DNA of 64,000 nucleotides, taken from Heliocidaris tuberculata. Taxonomy: Eukaryota; Echinodermata; Echinoidea; Camarodonta; Echinometridae. Shown one piece after another: positions 26,501 to 32,495 of this stretch (positions within the stretch are counted from its first letter, which is position 1; each line of letters starts with the position of its first letter). The notes beneath the pieces were generated by a model. The model did not search any database. It was not told where the DNA came from and was given only the letters and a program-made list of their open reading frames with translations. The translations under genes and the position numbers were made by a program. Location of the stretch: positions 12,431,144-12,495,143 of the forward strand of contig CM046841.1 in NCBI GenBank assembly GCA_025618425.1, written 5' to 3'.

Positions 26501-29137
26501 GGTCACCAAACAAAAGGGACTTTCACAGACAACGTGCTGGTACATGTAAGTAACATTCTGAGTTTCACTCTTTTGATCTTGTATTTTGGCTGGATATATT
26601 ACAGCAGGTTGGAGCTGCATAGTTTCAAGTGGGACTGACATGACTGAGTGGTTCAGACACACGAGGGGTTATAATATAACTTGGAAGCTCACGGGACCAT
26701 CACTATATGGGGCTGTGTAAATTTGGGCCTGTCACGACCTCTAAGTTGAAGAGGTAAAAACACCAATATAATCCTCAAAATTTTGAGAAAATACTCCCTT
26801 CTACATTTTAGAATGATAGAATATAATTTCATGCCAGATCCTTCGATAGGATCTTTATCCTCTTGGTCAAGTGAAATTTTCAGGCTGTTTGGAAGGTGAT
26901 TTTGCTCCTCTCCTGCACACATATATGGGCGAGATATCACACACTCGCCTATGGGAAGCAATTGCTCATGGTATGAAGGTACAGGGTGCGAGGTTATCTC
27001 CAATAACCTCGCATAAGTGTGAGTGCTTGGAAGCCTGACTGCTGAGACCCCAGCATTCTTCCAGAACCTCACACTCTGTACCTTCATACCGTGAGCAATT
27101 GCCTCCCATAGCAAGTGTGTGATATCTTGCACATGTGTATGCGGCAGAGGAGCAAGATCACCGACCAAAAACAGCCTGAAAATTTCACTTGATCAAGATG
27201 ATAAAGATCCTATCAAAGGACCTGGCAGGAAATTAGATATTCTATCATTCTAAAATGTAGAAGGAAGTATTTTCTCAAAATTTTGCCAATTATATTGGTG
27301 TTTTACCTCTTCAACATTGAGGTCGTGACAGGCCGAAAGTGACACAGCTCCATACATGCCATATAGTGACGGTACCGTGAGTGGGTAAAAGGTAAAGGTA
27401 TATTCTAAGTTATAATTGTAAATGTCTAGACTCTATTTTTTAATGATGAGTGCAAAATAAATGAAATTAAAATTTGCATTGTCCCCTTCTTCTTTTTTTC
27501 GTAAATAAATTAAAGTTATCAATATTCAATTCCCACCGACCTAAGTTAACTGATACAGCTACAGTACATTGCTGATCCAGTTGGTCGTTTCATCAAATCA
27601 ACTCCATGACAGTCATAACTGTTGTCGGCGATCTACGGAAGTGTCATGGACTTGATAAACTGTTTCACGAAGACATGATTAACGGCAACTCAGTGATATC
27701 GATACTCATCGGCAAAAAAACAGTCTATATCACAGTCCATTGGAATTATCGTCAATTACCCAAACAGATTTTGAGGCTCAGTTTTTCCCAAAGTTTCCAA
27801 AATGTCAAAAATGGCAGTGAAGATGAATGATGGTGATACAAACATCCCGTTTACATGAAAAGATGTGTTACTTATGGCATCTTAGAATTTATAAAATTGA
27901 GAAAACTCAAGGAGGCTTTTTTGATGTACGAATCTAGATTTGTAAGTAAGAGGATACCGTAATTGATTAATTATGGAAAGAAGACCCAAATCGTGTTCAC
28001 TTTAGAGAAAATGATTAAATCAAGATATTTTATGGCCATATTTTTAATATTTATTCATTAAAAGATACATATGATATTATTCATATCAAAGCATTGCGTG
28101 AAAAGGGGAAAAAATAGGGAAAATACATGTACATGTACATGATAAATTGTTGTCGTTCACATGGGTCTGTATATATATACAGACTGTTCCGTTTTTGATG
28201 CTGATTCTATGCCTATGGTAGACGAATGTGGGTATTTTTAATATTATTCTCATTTACTTGTTGGGGGGTCAAGAAGCCATAAGAACATACTGTCCATCTG
28301 TACAATATTACAATATAAACAGTAACACTATTTGATAAAGGAATGATAAAGGATAGTGCTTGGAGATCAGGAAATAAATGTTCTCTTAATTCACATTTCT
28401 TATTTTTTCACAGCCCATAGACTAACTAAAAGCTGGCAAGTGGTGGCGTTTTAAAAAGATATGACAGGTCTGGAGTACCGACAAGTCACTTGTCAGGGAA
28501 GTTGTCGCTGATCGGCTATATCGTAGTTGAGGGTCGAAACCACTCATTCGTTAGCACGCGAAAATAAAATGCAGTCTATGGACGGTGAAAGAGGCGCAAT
28601 GAAGCACTTCTGTATGGAGTGAATGGTGGTTTCCTCAACCACGATAATGCCCGCTGATCTTCGCAAAGACGGCTTTGTGAAACACTTAGTTGAGAGACAG
28701 TGTCGAGATGTCGGTTTGATGAAACGACCCCCAGATCAGATGACCATGTCCATGATGACTGAAACTTTGAAAGCCTTCAATCGTGAAACTTGTTGAAATT
28801 GGCATACACTCTACATGGACTCTTAACAATTCAATAAAACAGGACAGATCATAAAAATAAATGCTACATAGCTGCGCAATGCCAATGGCAATGCCGACAA
28901 AAGGTCTCAGGCTCAGCCTCGGCCATATCGTGGACGTGCCGTGGCCGTGGGTGGGCGCCTGGCCTGGCCCTGGCCTGAGGTCGTGAGGACGTCGACAGGC
29001 GGATAGCGCGCGCTGTGAACTGACGTCGGGCATGTAAAATGCAATTGTAGTCTACAAATTATTATACTGAAATCATGATCTAGCTACTTACCTGCCACCA
29101 GAATGAAACACACGAGTGCCATATAATGTGACGACAT
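1072..29137 (-). CDS. Gene A: 26/29 kDa-type papain-family (C1A) cysteine protease, 10 exons, complete
   Basis: Predicted secreted or lysosomal cysteine protease of 542 residues. Exons in transcript order: 29137-29092, 23855-23727, 15679-15507, 14851-14596, 13549-13354, 12364-12171, 11153-11062, 9761-9600, 8963-8774, 1262-1072; all introns are GT-AG and phases chain without a break. Residues 1-15 are a short hydrophobic signal peptide. Residues ~20-200 are the N-terminal domain typical of the insect 26/29 kDa proteinase and 'counting factor associated protein D-like' proteins (segments [14 protein letters not shown] and [10 protein letters not shown]). Residues ~234-291 are an I29-type inhibitor and ~323-541 the C1A domain. 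Catalytic residues seen: Q340, C346 in QAICGSCW, H488 in [11 protein letters not shown]509 in YWLIKNSW; a GCDGG segment is also present. Length fits the family (about 540-550). Family name rests on recognised layout; no database search was run. Confidence 0.93.
1496..1795. repeat. Dispersed repeat, family R1 copy 1
   Basis: About 300 bp from GTGAGGTTTTGGAATCATC to AACTCATCCTTCTGTTT that recurs at 54225-54525 and, in part, at 60460-60600. No coding capacity and no clear terminal repeats seen. Confidence 0.7.
1978..2150. repeat. DIRS left inverted terminal repeat
   Basis: Inverted partner of 7667-7839, matching over 173 bp from GCCATACTTACCTATACCC to TACTTCCTCTTTCT. Beyond it on the outer side lie ~38 further bases unique to this end, which are represented in the internal complementary region. 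Confidence 0.93.
2191..2287. repeat. DIRS internal complementary region
   Basis: First half (2191-2244) is the reverse complement of the left terminus, second half (~2242-2287) of the right terminus; the two meet at CCTAATCTAC. This is the template bridge expected in DIRS1-like elements. Confidence 0.9.
2461..3699 (-). CDS. DIRS tyrosine recombinase (integrase)
   Basis: Open frame of 412 codons. The N-terminal part (around [14 protein letters not shown] and [15 protein letters not shown]) resembles the SAM-like core-binding domain of phage-type recombinases. Catalytic signature seen in order: Arg in [12 protein letters not shown]-x-x-R in AHDTRG, Trp in [10 protein letters not shown] and the Tyr of ISCYL. 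It would integrate the circular DNA form of the element. The ATG at 3699 is the first in frame; the true start may be further in, since the first ~70 codons overlap the end of the RT/RNase H region in another frame. Confidence 0.88.
   Translation of the reverse strand: MPSQFHGGMCSGMPSLRSPLSPEYFKRSLVSHSCKPSLGQSCDSARQAGHSKSTWNQTLLPQPSQAEDYTMASYRAATIKAGLSERAANLTTECLRTSTRSTYNSRLAHYVRWCGEAETDPYKASIGEIADFLISLYDKNLAINTIRGYRSAISVLHEGFDNGESVSSSVFLSRLMKSFFLNRLSRGLLSPAWSLPQVLRALSTAPFEPMHESSLRDLTIKTVFLLSAASGQRRSSVHALTTAAGHIRWEKNRVRLIPHGRFLAKNQRESSQPMEIVLPSISSLSTIMEDKLWCPVRALKWYLDRTKGIRSSEQLFVSFNPPHKAVSPDSISHWIVQAIQSAGNSAILQQGVRAHDTRGVAASWALFRGVPIEDILKAAYWSNSNTFISCYLSDVLGQDTSFARATLSCSQH
3321..4830 (-). 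pseudogene. DIRS reverse transcriptase/RNase H, frameshifted
   Basis: RT motif A ([13 protein letters not shown]) and the [15 protein letters not shown] block lie in one frame ending near 4435. The catalytic YLDD, at 4418-4429, and everything on to the RNase H motif [14 protein letters not shown] (about 3911-3940) lie in a second frame to about 3596. The C-terminal [13 protein letters not shown] segment returns to the first frame. At least two one-base shifts therefore interrupt the enzyme. RT similarity starts upstream of the first ATG (4736), from about 4830. Confidence 0.87.
4757..5461 (-). pseudogene. DIRS gag-like region, C-terminal part
   Basis: Open stretch without a near ATG, containing [20 protein letters not shown] just before RT, the place where DIRS gag ends. 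Assigned by position; no domain is recognised with certainty. Confidence 0.55.
6075..6954 (-). pseudogene. DIRS gag-like region, N-terminal part, frameshifted
   Basis: A Lys-rich start ([13 protein letters not shown]) runs in one frame to about 6685, where it shifts to a Ser/Pro/Arg-rich frame ([23 protein letters not shown]) ending at 6075. It is separated from the C-terminal part by 5462-6074, which has stops in all useful frames and may be an insertion. Basic, low-complexity composition fits a nucleic-acid-binding gag. Confidence 0.55.
7127..7440 (-). repeat. ~45-bp tandem repeat encoding GGLKIPV units in the DIRS leader
   Basis: Seven or eight degenerate units centred on GGAGGTCTCAAAATCCCC on the minus strand. 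One minus frame is open through all of them and reads GGLKIPV-x4-6-N repeatedly, with variants GGHKIPV and GGIKIPV. Retention of frame suggests it was once translated as an N-terminal extension of gag, but no ATG is seen nearby. Confidence 0.75.
7667..7839. repeat. DIRS right inverted terminal repeat
   Basis: Inverted copy of 1978-2150. The outer 15 bases, GTATCTGACGTAGAT, are unique to this end and reappear inverted in the internal complementary region. Confidence 0.93.
7890..8528. mobile_element. TA-flanked miniature transposon (Tc1/mariner-like)
   Basis: Terminal inverted repeats CAGTGTGTTTCTTTAAAAAA and its complement ending AAGAAACACACTG, each flanked by TA, the usual Tc1/mariner target. 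The 639-bp interior is non-coding and contains an A20-plus run near 8135. It lies 35 bp beyond the DIRS element. Confidence 0.82.
8774..8963 (-). CDS. Gene A exon 9
   Basis: Encodes residues 417-480, from [14 protein letters not shown] to GTYYDTKCG, including [19 protein letters not shown], the standard C1A strand before the catalytic His. Acceptor TCTTTCCAG, donor GTATGT. Gene B's version differs at about 15 of 63 residues. Confidence 0.95.
9600..9761 (-). CDS. Gene A exon 8
   Basis: Encodes residues 363-416, beginning [15 protein letters not shown] and including [10 protein letters not shown], the C1A disulphide and glycine-rich segment after the catalytic helix. It ends at GPYLGQ in phase 0 with a GTATAA donor. 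Confidence 0.95.
10345..10524. mobile_element. pogo/Tigger-like miniature element
   Basis: Ends GTGGAACCTTGTTATAA and TTATAACGAGGTTCCACTG are inverted repeats of the type seen in pogo-family elements. Interior has only (TA)n and no coding potential. Confidence 0.65.
10600..11030. repeat. Cluster of TTCCGAA / GAACC interspersed palindromic motifs
   Basis: A degenerate array in which AATTCCGAA (or TTCGGAATT) alternates with GGTTCATA (or TATGAACC) at irregular 20-40 bp spacing, in both orientations. A second cluster in the same gene lies at 14998-15290. Confidence 0.75.
11062..11153 (-). CDS. Gene A exon 7 (catalytic Gln and Cys)
   Basis: Encodes residues 332-362, [20 protein letters not shown] then [11 protein letters not shown]. 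It carries the oxyanion-hole Gln (Q340) and the nucleophile Cys (C346) of the C1A family with the canonical Q-x5-C spacing. The exon ends in phase 0 at GTGGGT. Confidence 0.96.
11226..11774. mobile_element. TTAA-flanked miniature element, family M1 copy 1
   Basis: Inverted ends AGGGAAAGTCCACCCTG and CAGGGTGGACTTCCCCT-like, with TTAA on both sides. Interior carries AAGAAAGTTATGAATTTTT-type sequence in both orientations, so it is itself near-palindromic. TTAA target and AGGG ends suggest Kolobok-type mobilisation. Partial copies lie at 12656-12835, 15340-15455 and 45655-45850; 54549-55133 is complete. Confidence 0.8.
12171..12364 (-). CDS. Gene A exon 6 (I29 propeptide and start of mature enzyme)
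   Basis: Encodes residues 267-332. The propeptide part reads [20 protein letters not shown] and leads through a loop to DHYDWNELG, the usual D-W start of a mature papain fold. Acceptor TAATCAG, donor GTGAGT. Gene B's version differs at about 8 of 65 residues. Confidence 0.95.
12656..12835. mobile_element. Family M1 partial copy
   Basis: Left end AGGGGAAGTCCACCCTGGT followed by the same interior as 11226-11774, truncated at about 12835. Confidence 0.7.
12850..13160. other. GC-rich island inside intron 5 of gene A
   Basis: Distinctly GC-rich DNA with repeated CGATTT(C)TTAAAAAATC and CCGGCG motifs in both orientations, for example GGGCGATTTC near 12900 and GCTCGATTTC near 13065. Probably a short mobile element; ends were not resolved. 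Confidence 0.4.
13354..13549 (-). CDS. Gene A exon 5 (domain linker and start of I29 propeptide)
   Basis: Encodes residues 202-267. It contains [15 protein letters not shown], the linker between the N-terminal domain and propeptide, then [16 protein letters not shown] with E254, R258, F262 and N265, an ERFNIN-like spacing expected of I29 inhibitor helices. Confidence 0.94.
13562..13745. repeat. (TAA)n-type microsatellite
   Basis: Imperfect TAA/TAC trinucleotide run of about 180 bp, forming the tail of the retroposon fragment. Confidence 0.9.
13562..14365 (-). mobile_element. CR1/L2-like non-LTR retroposon fragment with (ATT)n tail
   Basis: Minus-strand remnants of the RT C-terminus: [21 protein letters not shown] and [12 protein letters not shown] at 14150-14300, then APRLWNSLL near 14030. 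The 3' UTR ends in a TAA/ATT microsatellite at 13562-13745. 5'-truncated and interrupted by stops. Confidence 0.8.
14596..14851 (-). CDS. Gene A exon 4
   Basis: Encodes residues 117-202, with [20 protein letters not shown] and [17 protein letters not shown], the most recognisable block of the N-terminal domain. Acceptor is TTTGTCACAG and donor GTGAGT. The first ~50 bases of the following intron are also similar in gene B. Confidence 0.93.
14998..15290. repeat. Second cluster of TTCCGAA / GAACC motifs
   Basis: Same motif set as 10600-11030 (ATTTTCGGAATTATGAACC and its complement), in intron 3 of gene A. Confidence 0.7.
15340..15455. mobile_element. Family M1 partial copy
   Basis: Right-end portion only, from CATTCATAACTTTCTTATTC to GGTTGGATTGCCCTTTGA, comparable with the right end of 54549-55133. 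It lies 50 bp downstream of gene A exon 3. Confidence 0.6.
15507..15679 (-). CDS. Gene A exon 3
   Basis: Encodes residues 59-116, [20 protein letters not shown] onward to DLTGFT. It ends in phase 0 at a GTAAGT donor. A good donor-like CAG/GTGAGG lies inside the exon, in the stretch where gene B has lost one base. Confidence 0.93.
15680..16639. other. Start of intron 2 of gene A, no feature recognised
   Basis: AT-rich sequence with no open frame, terminal repeats or recognisable family. Confidence 0.6.
17224..17630. mobile_element. piggyBac-like 407-bp miniature element, family M2 copy 1
   Basis: Starts CCCTTTCAGGACAGGGATTA, ends complement CTGGAAAGGG, flanked on both sides by TTAA. Four copies occur in the window (also 40661, 49549, 61190), three of exactly 407 bp. 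CCC-terminal repeats plus TTAA are the piggyBac hallmark. Subterminal inverted ACCACAAAATGTGGT motif in each. Confidence 0.87.
18030..18402. repeat. C-rich dispersed repeat, family R2 copy 1
   Basis: Long C runs with TTGCTTGTCAGAGAATTATG and ACTGGACCCCATAA segments that recur at 39700-39925. Edges AGCGTACCCAAGGGGG and AGTTATGCCACTGCCC suggest terminal repeats of a hAT-like element. Confidence 0.6.
18403..20000. other. Intron sequence without recognised genes
   Basis: AT-rich, with CT-rich runs near 18450-18490 and A/G runs near 19215. Nothing else could be assigned. A C-rich edge resembling family R2 begins at about 20000 (CAGTGGCGTTGATTATGGGG). Confidence 0.5.
20517..20580. repeat. (AAT)n microsatellite
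   Basis: Uninterrupted AAT/ATA trinucleotide run of about 35 bp with degenerate extension. Confidence 0.9.
20985..21400. mobile_element. Inverted-repeat element in intron 2
   Basis: About 110 bp at the left (AGGTCTAACTAGACCGAAAA, CTTCACTTGGAAGAAGCGGG, CGACTACACAACAGC) recurs inverted at 21270-21395 with moderate divergence. No open frame. The overall shape is that of a foldback-type miniature element. Confidence 0.65.
22915..23504. mobile_element. TTAA-flanked palindromic miniature element, family M3
   Basis: Ends AGGAGAATGAAACCTGGG and CCCAGGGTTTCATTCCCCT, with TTAA on both sides. The two halves are near-perfect inverted copies of each other (CATAGAAAGTAAATTGA / TCAATTTACTTTCTATGG), so the whole 590 bp could fold into one hairpin. 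Confidence 0.82.
23543..23568. repeat. Short TTAGGG run
   Basis: Three tandem TTAGGG units within a wider G/T-rich degenerate stretch. Similar short stretches lie near 11970-12035 and 54170-54200. Confidence 0.7.
23727..23855 (-). CDS. Gene A exon 2 (start of N-terminal domain)
   Basis: Encodes residues 16-59, including [20 protein letters not shown]. The acceptor used is the second AG of GGCTTCTCCAG, because only this one keeps frame with exon 1; the donor is GTGAGT. The preceding AG would add 11 bases and break the frame. Confidence 0.92.
24998..25991. mobile_element. Insertion in the left palindrome arm, GGGAAAAACT duplicated on both sides
   Basis: The arm is interrupted after GGGAAAAACT (24988-24997) and resumes with the same ten bases at 25992-26001; the right arm shows the uninterrupted site. 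Ends CACTCGCGGGACC and complement of GTGTGAGT are roughly inverted. A 9-10 bp duplication is typical of Mutator-like elements. Related sequence lies at 26688-27382 and 46812-48235. Confidence 0.8.
25250..25885. repeat. Array of TTTTCACGAAGTGACGG-type motifs in alternating orientation
   Basis: Seven occurrences of a 16-18 bp motif, TTTCACGAAGTGACG or its complement CGTCATTTCATGAAAACA, at about 25250, 25454, 25502, 25570, 25620, 25678 and 25866. Forward and reverse copies alternate. They lie inside the insertion 24998-25991. Confidence 0.75.
26688..27382. mobile_element. Palindromic Mutator-like miniature element at the centre of the palindrome
   Basis: Left half (CTCACGGGACCATCACTATA, then GTCACGACCTCTAAGTTGAA) is repeated inverted in the right half ending GGTACCGTGAG. 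Same family as 24998-25991. The short loop near 27010-27070 is unique. No coding sequence. Confidence 0.75.
28438..29091. other. Remainder of intron 1 of gene A
   Basis: Includes a GC-rich stretch at 28870-29035 next to exon 1, open on the minus strand for 115 codons but without recognisable domains. It also has a TTTGATGAAACGACCCCC segment at 28715 resembling 26200 in the palindrome. No gene is called. Confidence 0.5.
29092..29137 (-). CDS. Gene A exon 1 (signal peptide)
   Basis: Encodes [15 protein letters not shown] plus one base of codon 16, followed by a GTAAGT donor. The ATG was chosen because the matching exon of gene B (36821-36866) starts at the equivalent ATG with near-identical sequence, and because upstream homology between the two loci changes from coding-like to promoter-like there. 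The hydrophobic run ALVCFILVA fits a signal peptide. Confidence 0.88.
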
Positions 29138-29340
29138 TTCATCAAAAGGTGACATAAAAATTCAGAATTTACACGGGTACTTCCTCCTCGAGTACTGAAG
29201 TCAGCTATCACTGTATCTCTAGGCCAGGCCAGGCAGCGCAGCGCAAGCCATAAAAACCATGCAGCGCATGTGATTGAGTCACGCGTGATGATATTCAAAT
29301 CACGTGACTGTTTTTTCCAGGGTCGCGCTTTGTTTACATA
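29138..29340 (-). promoter_or_regulatory. Gene A promoter with conserved E-box, AP-1-like and forkhead-like sites
   Basis: The 200 bp upstream of the ATG align with the gene B promoter while the surrounding DNA does not. Shared sites: TGTTTAC at 29331-29337 (forkhead-like), TCACGTGAC at 29300-29308 (one base from the CLEAR consensus GTCACGTGAC bound by TFEB/MiT factors), TGAGTCA at 29275-29281 (AP-1-like), and a TTTTGATGAAATG block around the start codon. No clear TATA box is seen. Confidence 0.7.
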
Positions 29341-29399
29341 ACTATATACTGTTTATATAAGCCTCTAACTTTTACAGTCAACTTAATTATAGTAGTTAT

Positions 29400-29663
29400 C
29401 AGGGGCGGCGCTACAGGGGAGGGGGGGGGGGGGCAGAGGGGGCGACCGCCCCTCCCTATGATTTTCCAAGTAGTGAAAAAAGAAAAAAGAAGAAAAGGAG
29501 GAAGAAAAGGGAAGAAAAGGGAAGAAAGAAGAAAGATTAAAAAGAGAGGTCTTAAACATACTAACTCTAACTATATTATCCCTGTTATTTAATGGAGAAA
29601 AAATATGACGTCATCTTTAGGTCGTCTTGCCCCTCCTATCAAAATACCCTGGCGCCGCCCCTG
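29400..29663. mobile_element. hAT-type miniature element, family M4 copy 1
   Basis: CAGGGGCGGCGC...GCGCCGCCCCTG ends with a perfect 8-bp target duplication GTAGTTAT (29392-29399 and 29664-29671), the hAT signature. 264 bp, purine-rich interior, upstream of the gene A promoter. Confidence 0.92.
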
Positions 29664-31485
29664 GTAGTTATATATTGACTTTGCATTTCCTTTGGCAAGA
29701 AACTCGAAAATAATAACATAACTAGGCCATTAAGATCCAGATAGGCCTACGCCCCAGAAGAAATCCTATCATACGAATTCAAAATTTAAAAAAAAAGGGG
29801 GCCGGGGCTGTGTGTGACTCTTGGTAATTAATGCCATGATATAGGCCCTTTATAAACTTTCATTTTTCAGTCATGTTAAAGTCCACGCTTGCATATCCAG
29901 AAATAAACGACAGATAATTAATATTCATATTCATATTTCAGTGATGAATTCATATTCAAATTCAAATTTATTGATATGAAATCCTGGCATAAATTAAGGA
30001 TTATCATCAAAACAAAACAAATCAAAACAAAACAAAACAAAACAAAACAAAGCATGATAGCACCATATTGGATAGAAAAACAACCTTGACAACACGTAAG
30101 AAAACTATATCAGAACCGATTGGCATGTGGGATTATACTCTACAGAAAGTAATGTTGCTATCCATATAGAAACAAGACAAAACAAAAAAATAACGGAATG
30201 ATGAATAGAAGCAAAACCTCAATGAAACAAAGGTAAATTATATATTAAAAAAAACTGTATCGTGTTACTTACTTTACTGAAAGAAATGTTGTTATATATC
30301 ATTTAAAACAATTCAATTCAATTCAATTCAATTTTATTTCGCAAGATAAAATCAATATGCATGGTAACAATAAATTAAAATACATATACAAAATTATGCG
30401 CGGCTTTCCATAAAGTTTAAGTATTTGGATCGCCCATTAGACAATAGAAAAAGAGAACCAATTATTTTTAGGCACAAAAACAATAATAATGCACCTAAAC
30501 ACACACAAACACCTACATTATAACAACAACAGAAAAAAAAACAAACAAAGAAAAACACCGATAACAACAAAAAGCAGCATGCTGAATACAAACAAAGCCT
30601 CACTAGCAAGACAAAGGCAAATTACTTCAAAACAATATTGCATCGGGTTTCACTCGACTTAAAATAATGTTGCTAATTAAGTAGAACAGAGCGGGTATAG
30701 AACACTGTGGAAAGGCAAAATGAATGTGCTGCAGGTGCATCTATTCCTAAAATCTGTTGCAAAAAAGAGACAAGCAACAAAAAAAAAACCCCAAAAAGAG
30801 GAGAAAATGGTCAGGGGTTCTCAAATTTGACACGGCCGGGAGCACTTGTATAACTTGCTCATCATCGGTACATTCACTTGTCCATATCAGGGATGTGCCC
30901 CTTCTGCTTTGAGTGCTTTCCCATCCCCAACTCGATCTGTTGCTCCATGTGACCGTGGGCCGTATCCCCGGTTTCGCTATGTGCTGGTAGCCTATGACGC
31001 CATTTAATTCCATGCCAGATATGATATTTTTTTTTCTTTTATTCATGTTGGTAGACCTACTCTGTTTTGTTCTTTTTATAAACATTTATAATACCGGTGA
31101 TTTATATACATACCGTTAAAATTATTTGGGATCAATTCTATCTCTTATCTTTTCCACTCACTTGAGTGTGTCCTTTCTCACCCCCCCCCCACCCCCCCCC
31201 CCCCTCTCTCTCTCTCTCTCACCTCTCCTTCCCCCTTCCTCTTTCTCTTTCCTGCTTTCTTACGTGTTCTATTTTCACAGGCTCTCGCCTTTGCACGAAT
31301 ATCAACTTTCTAGTTTCTATCATTTGCGAGCGAGCAAAAATTTTGACACTTTTTGCAGTGAAAAATGTACAAATATACATATTCGGGCATCCCGTTGCAT
31401 ATATTCCGGTATAACTCGCTGCCCAAATATCGATATTCGGGTTCCTCGCTGACAAAATTAAAAATATAACCCTATAACGTAACCC
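29664..31485. other. Intergenic AT-rich DNA
   Basis: Contains (AAAAC)n near 30010-30050, (AATTC)n at 30308-30335 and C/T-rich runs at 31180-31250. A stretch at 31340-31450 repeats TCGGG/ATATTC motifs. No gene recognised. Confidence 0.55.
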
Positions 31486-32495
31486 TAATGGCAACTGACT
31501 GGAATGAAGTTCTACTTGAACAGGATGTTAATATCTCATTTAACTTTTTTTTTTAAAGTTCAGGCTATAATGAAAATGTTCCAATTATCAAACGTAATAG
31601 TAGAAATCGTAAGAAAATTCCTCGTATGCCATGGGTCAGTGCTTCCTTGTTAAGGTCTATCAATAAGAAAAATAAGTTGTTTTATTCTTATAAAGTAAGT
31701 GGAACAGAATCATCACGTAAACGATATGTTGATTATAAAAACACCCTTACTTCAGTCTTGCGTGCAGCAAAGAAAACATATTATTATTCTCAATTTCAAG
31801 CAACCTCAAAAGATATCAGGGGAACTTGGAAAGTGATAAAAAATGTGTAAAGAATATTAAAATTGATGGTCGTGAAGTGGAAGATAAAAATATTATTGTG
31901 AAAAAATTCAATGATTATTTCTGCAGTATTGGTCCTAATCTGTCACGGGCAGTCCCTTCCTGTCAACAATCTTATAACGATTTCCTGAAAGAATCAAACA
32001 ATAAAAGTTTGTTCTCTTTATACCAGTTGTTATGGAAGAGTTGCTTACTATTGTGAATTCACTGAAGAATGGGAAAAGTCCTGGTTATGATAGTGTCAAT
32101 AATGACTTAATTAAACAGGTTATCTTAGGGATTATACAACCCCTAATTCATGTTTTTAATTTATCAATGTTAAATGGAATAGTCCCTGTATAGACATGAA
32201 AACTGCAAAAGTCGTATACCCGTTTTTAAGAAGGGAGATCCCCAATCTTTCACTAATTACCACCCCATTTCCCTCTTAACCTCCCTTTCAAAGATCCTTG
32301 AGAAAGTGATATATGTCAGAACATTAAAGTTTTTCAACAAAAGTAAAATATTCTCAAACTTCCAGTTTGGGTTTCGAGAGAAACACACTACCTCCCATGC
32401 CTTGTTGCACTTTATTGATAAGGTTTCACAATAGACAAACAGATGCACACACTCGGTATATTTCTTGATTACTCCAAAGCTTTCAGCTGTAGATC

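Larger units (their letters stand above)
24347..28437. repeat. 4.1-kb palindrome in intron 1 of gene A
   Basis: Perfect 27-bp outer ends (GCCAGCTTTTAGTTAGTC and complement) followed by inverted arms. Left arm 24347-24997 plus 25992-26210 pairs with right arm 27590-28437. The left arm is split by a ~1-kb insertion and the centre carries a further palindromic element. Both arms hold an open stretch with conserved peptide: [15 protein letters not shown] and [11 protein letters not shown], on the minus strand at 26061-26190 and the plus strand at 27600-27720. No known domain recognised. Confidence 0.85.

Noticed and set aside
28686..29033. 115-codon open frame on the minus strand just inside intron 1 of gene A
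   Set aside because: GC-rich low-complexity composition, no domain, and it follows directly after a well-supported splice donor; treated as chance.
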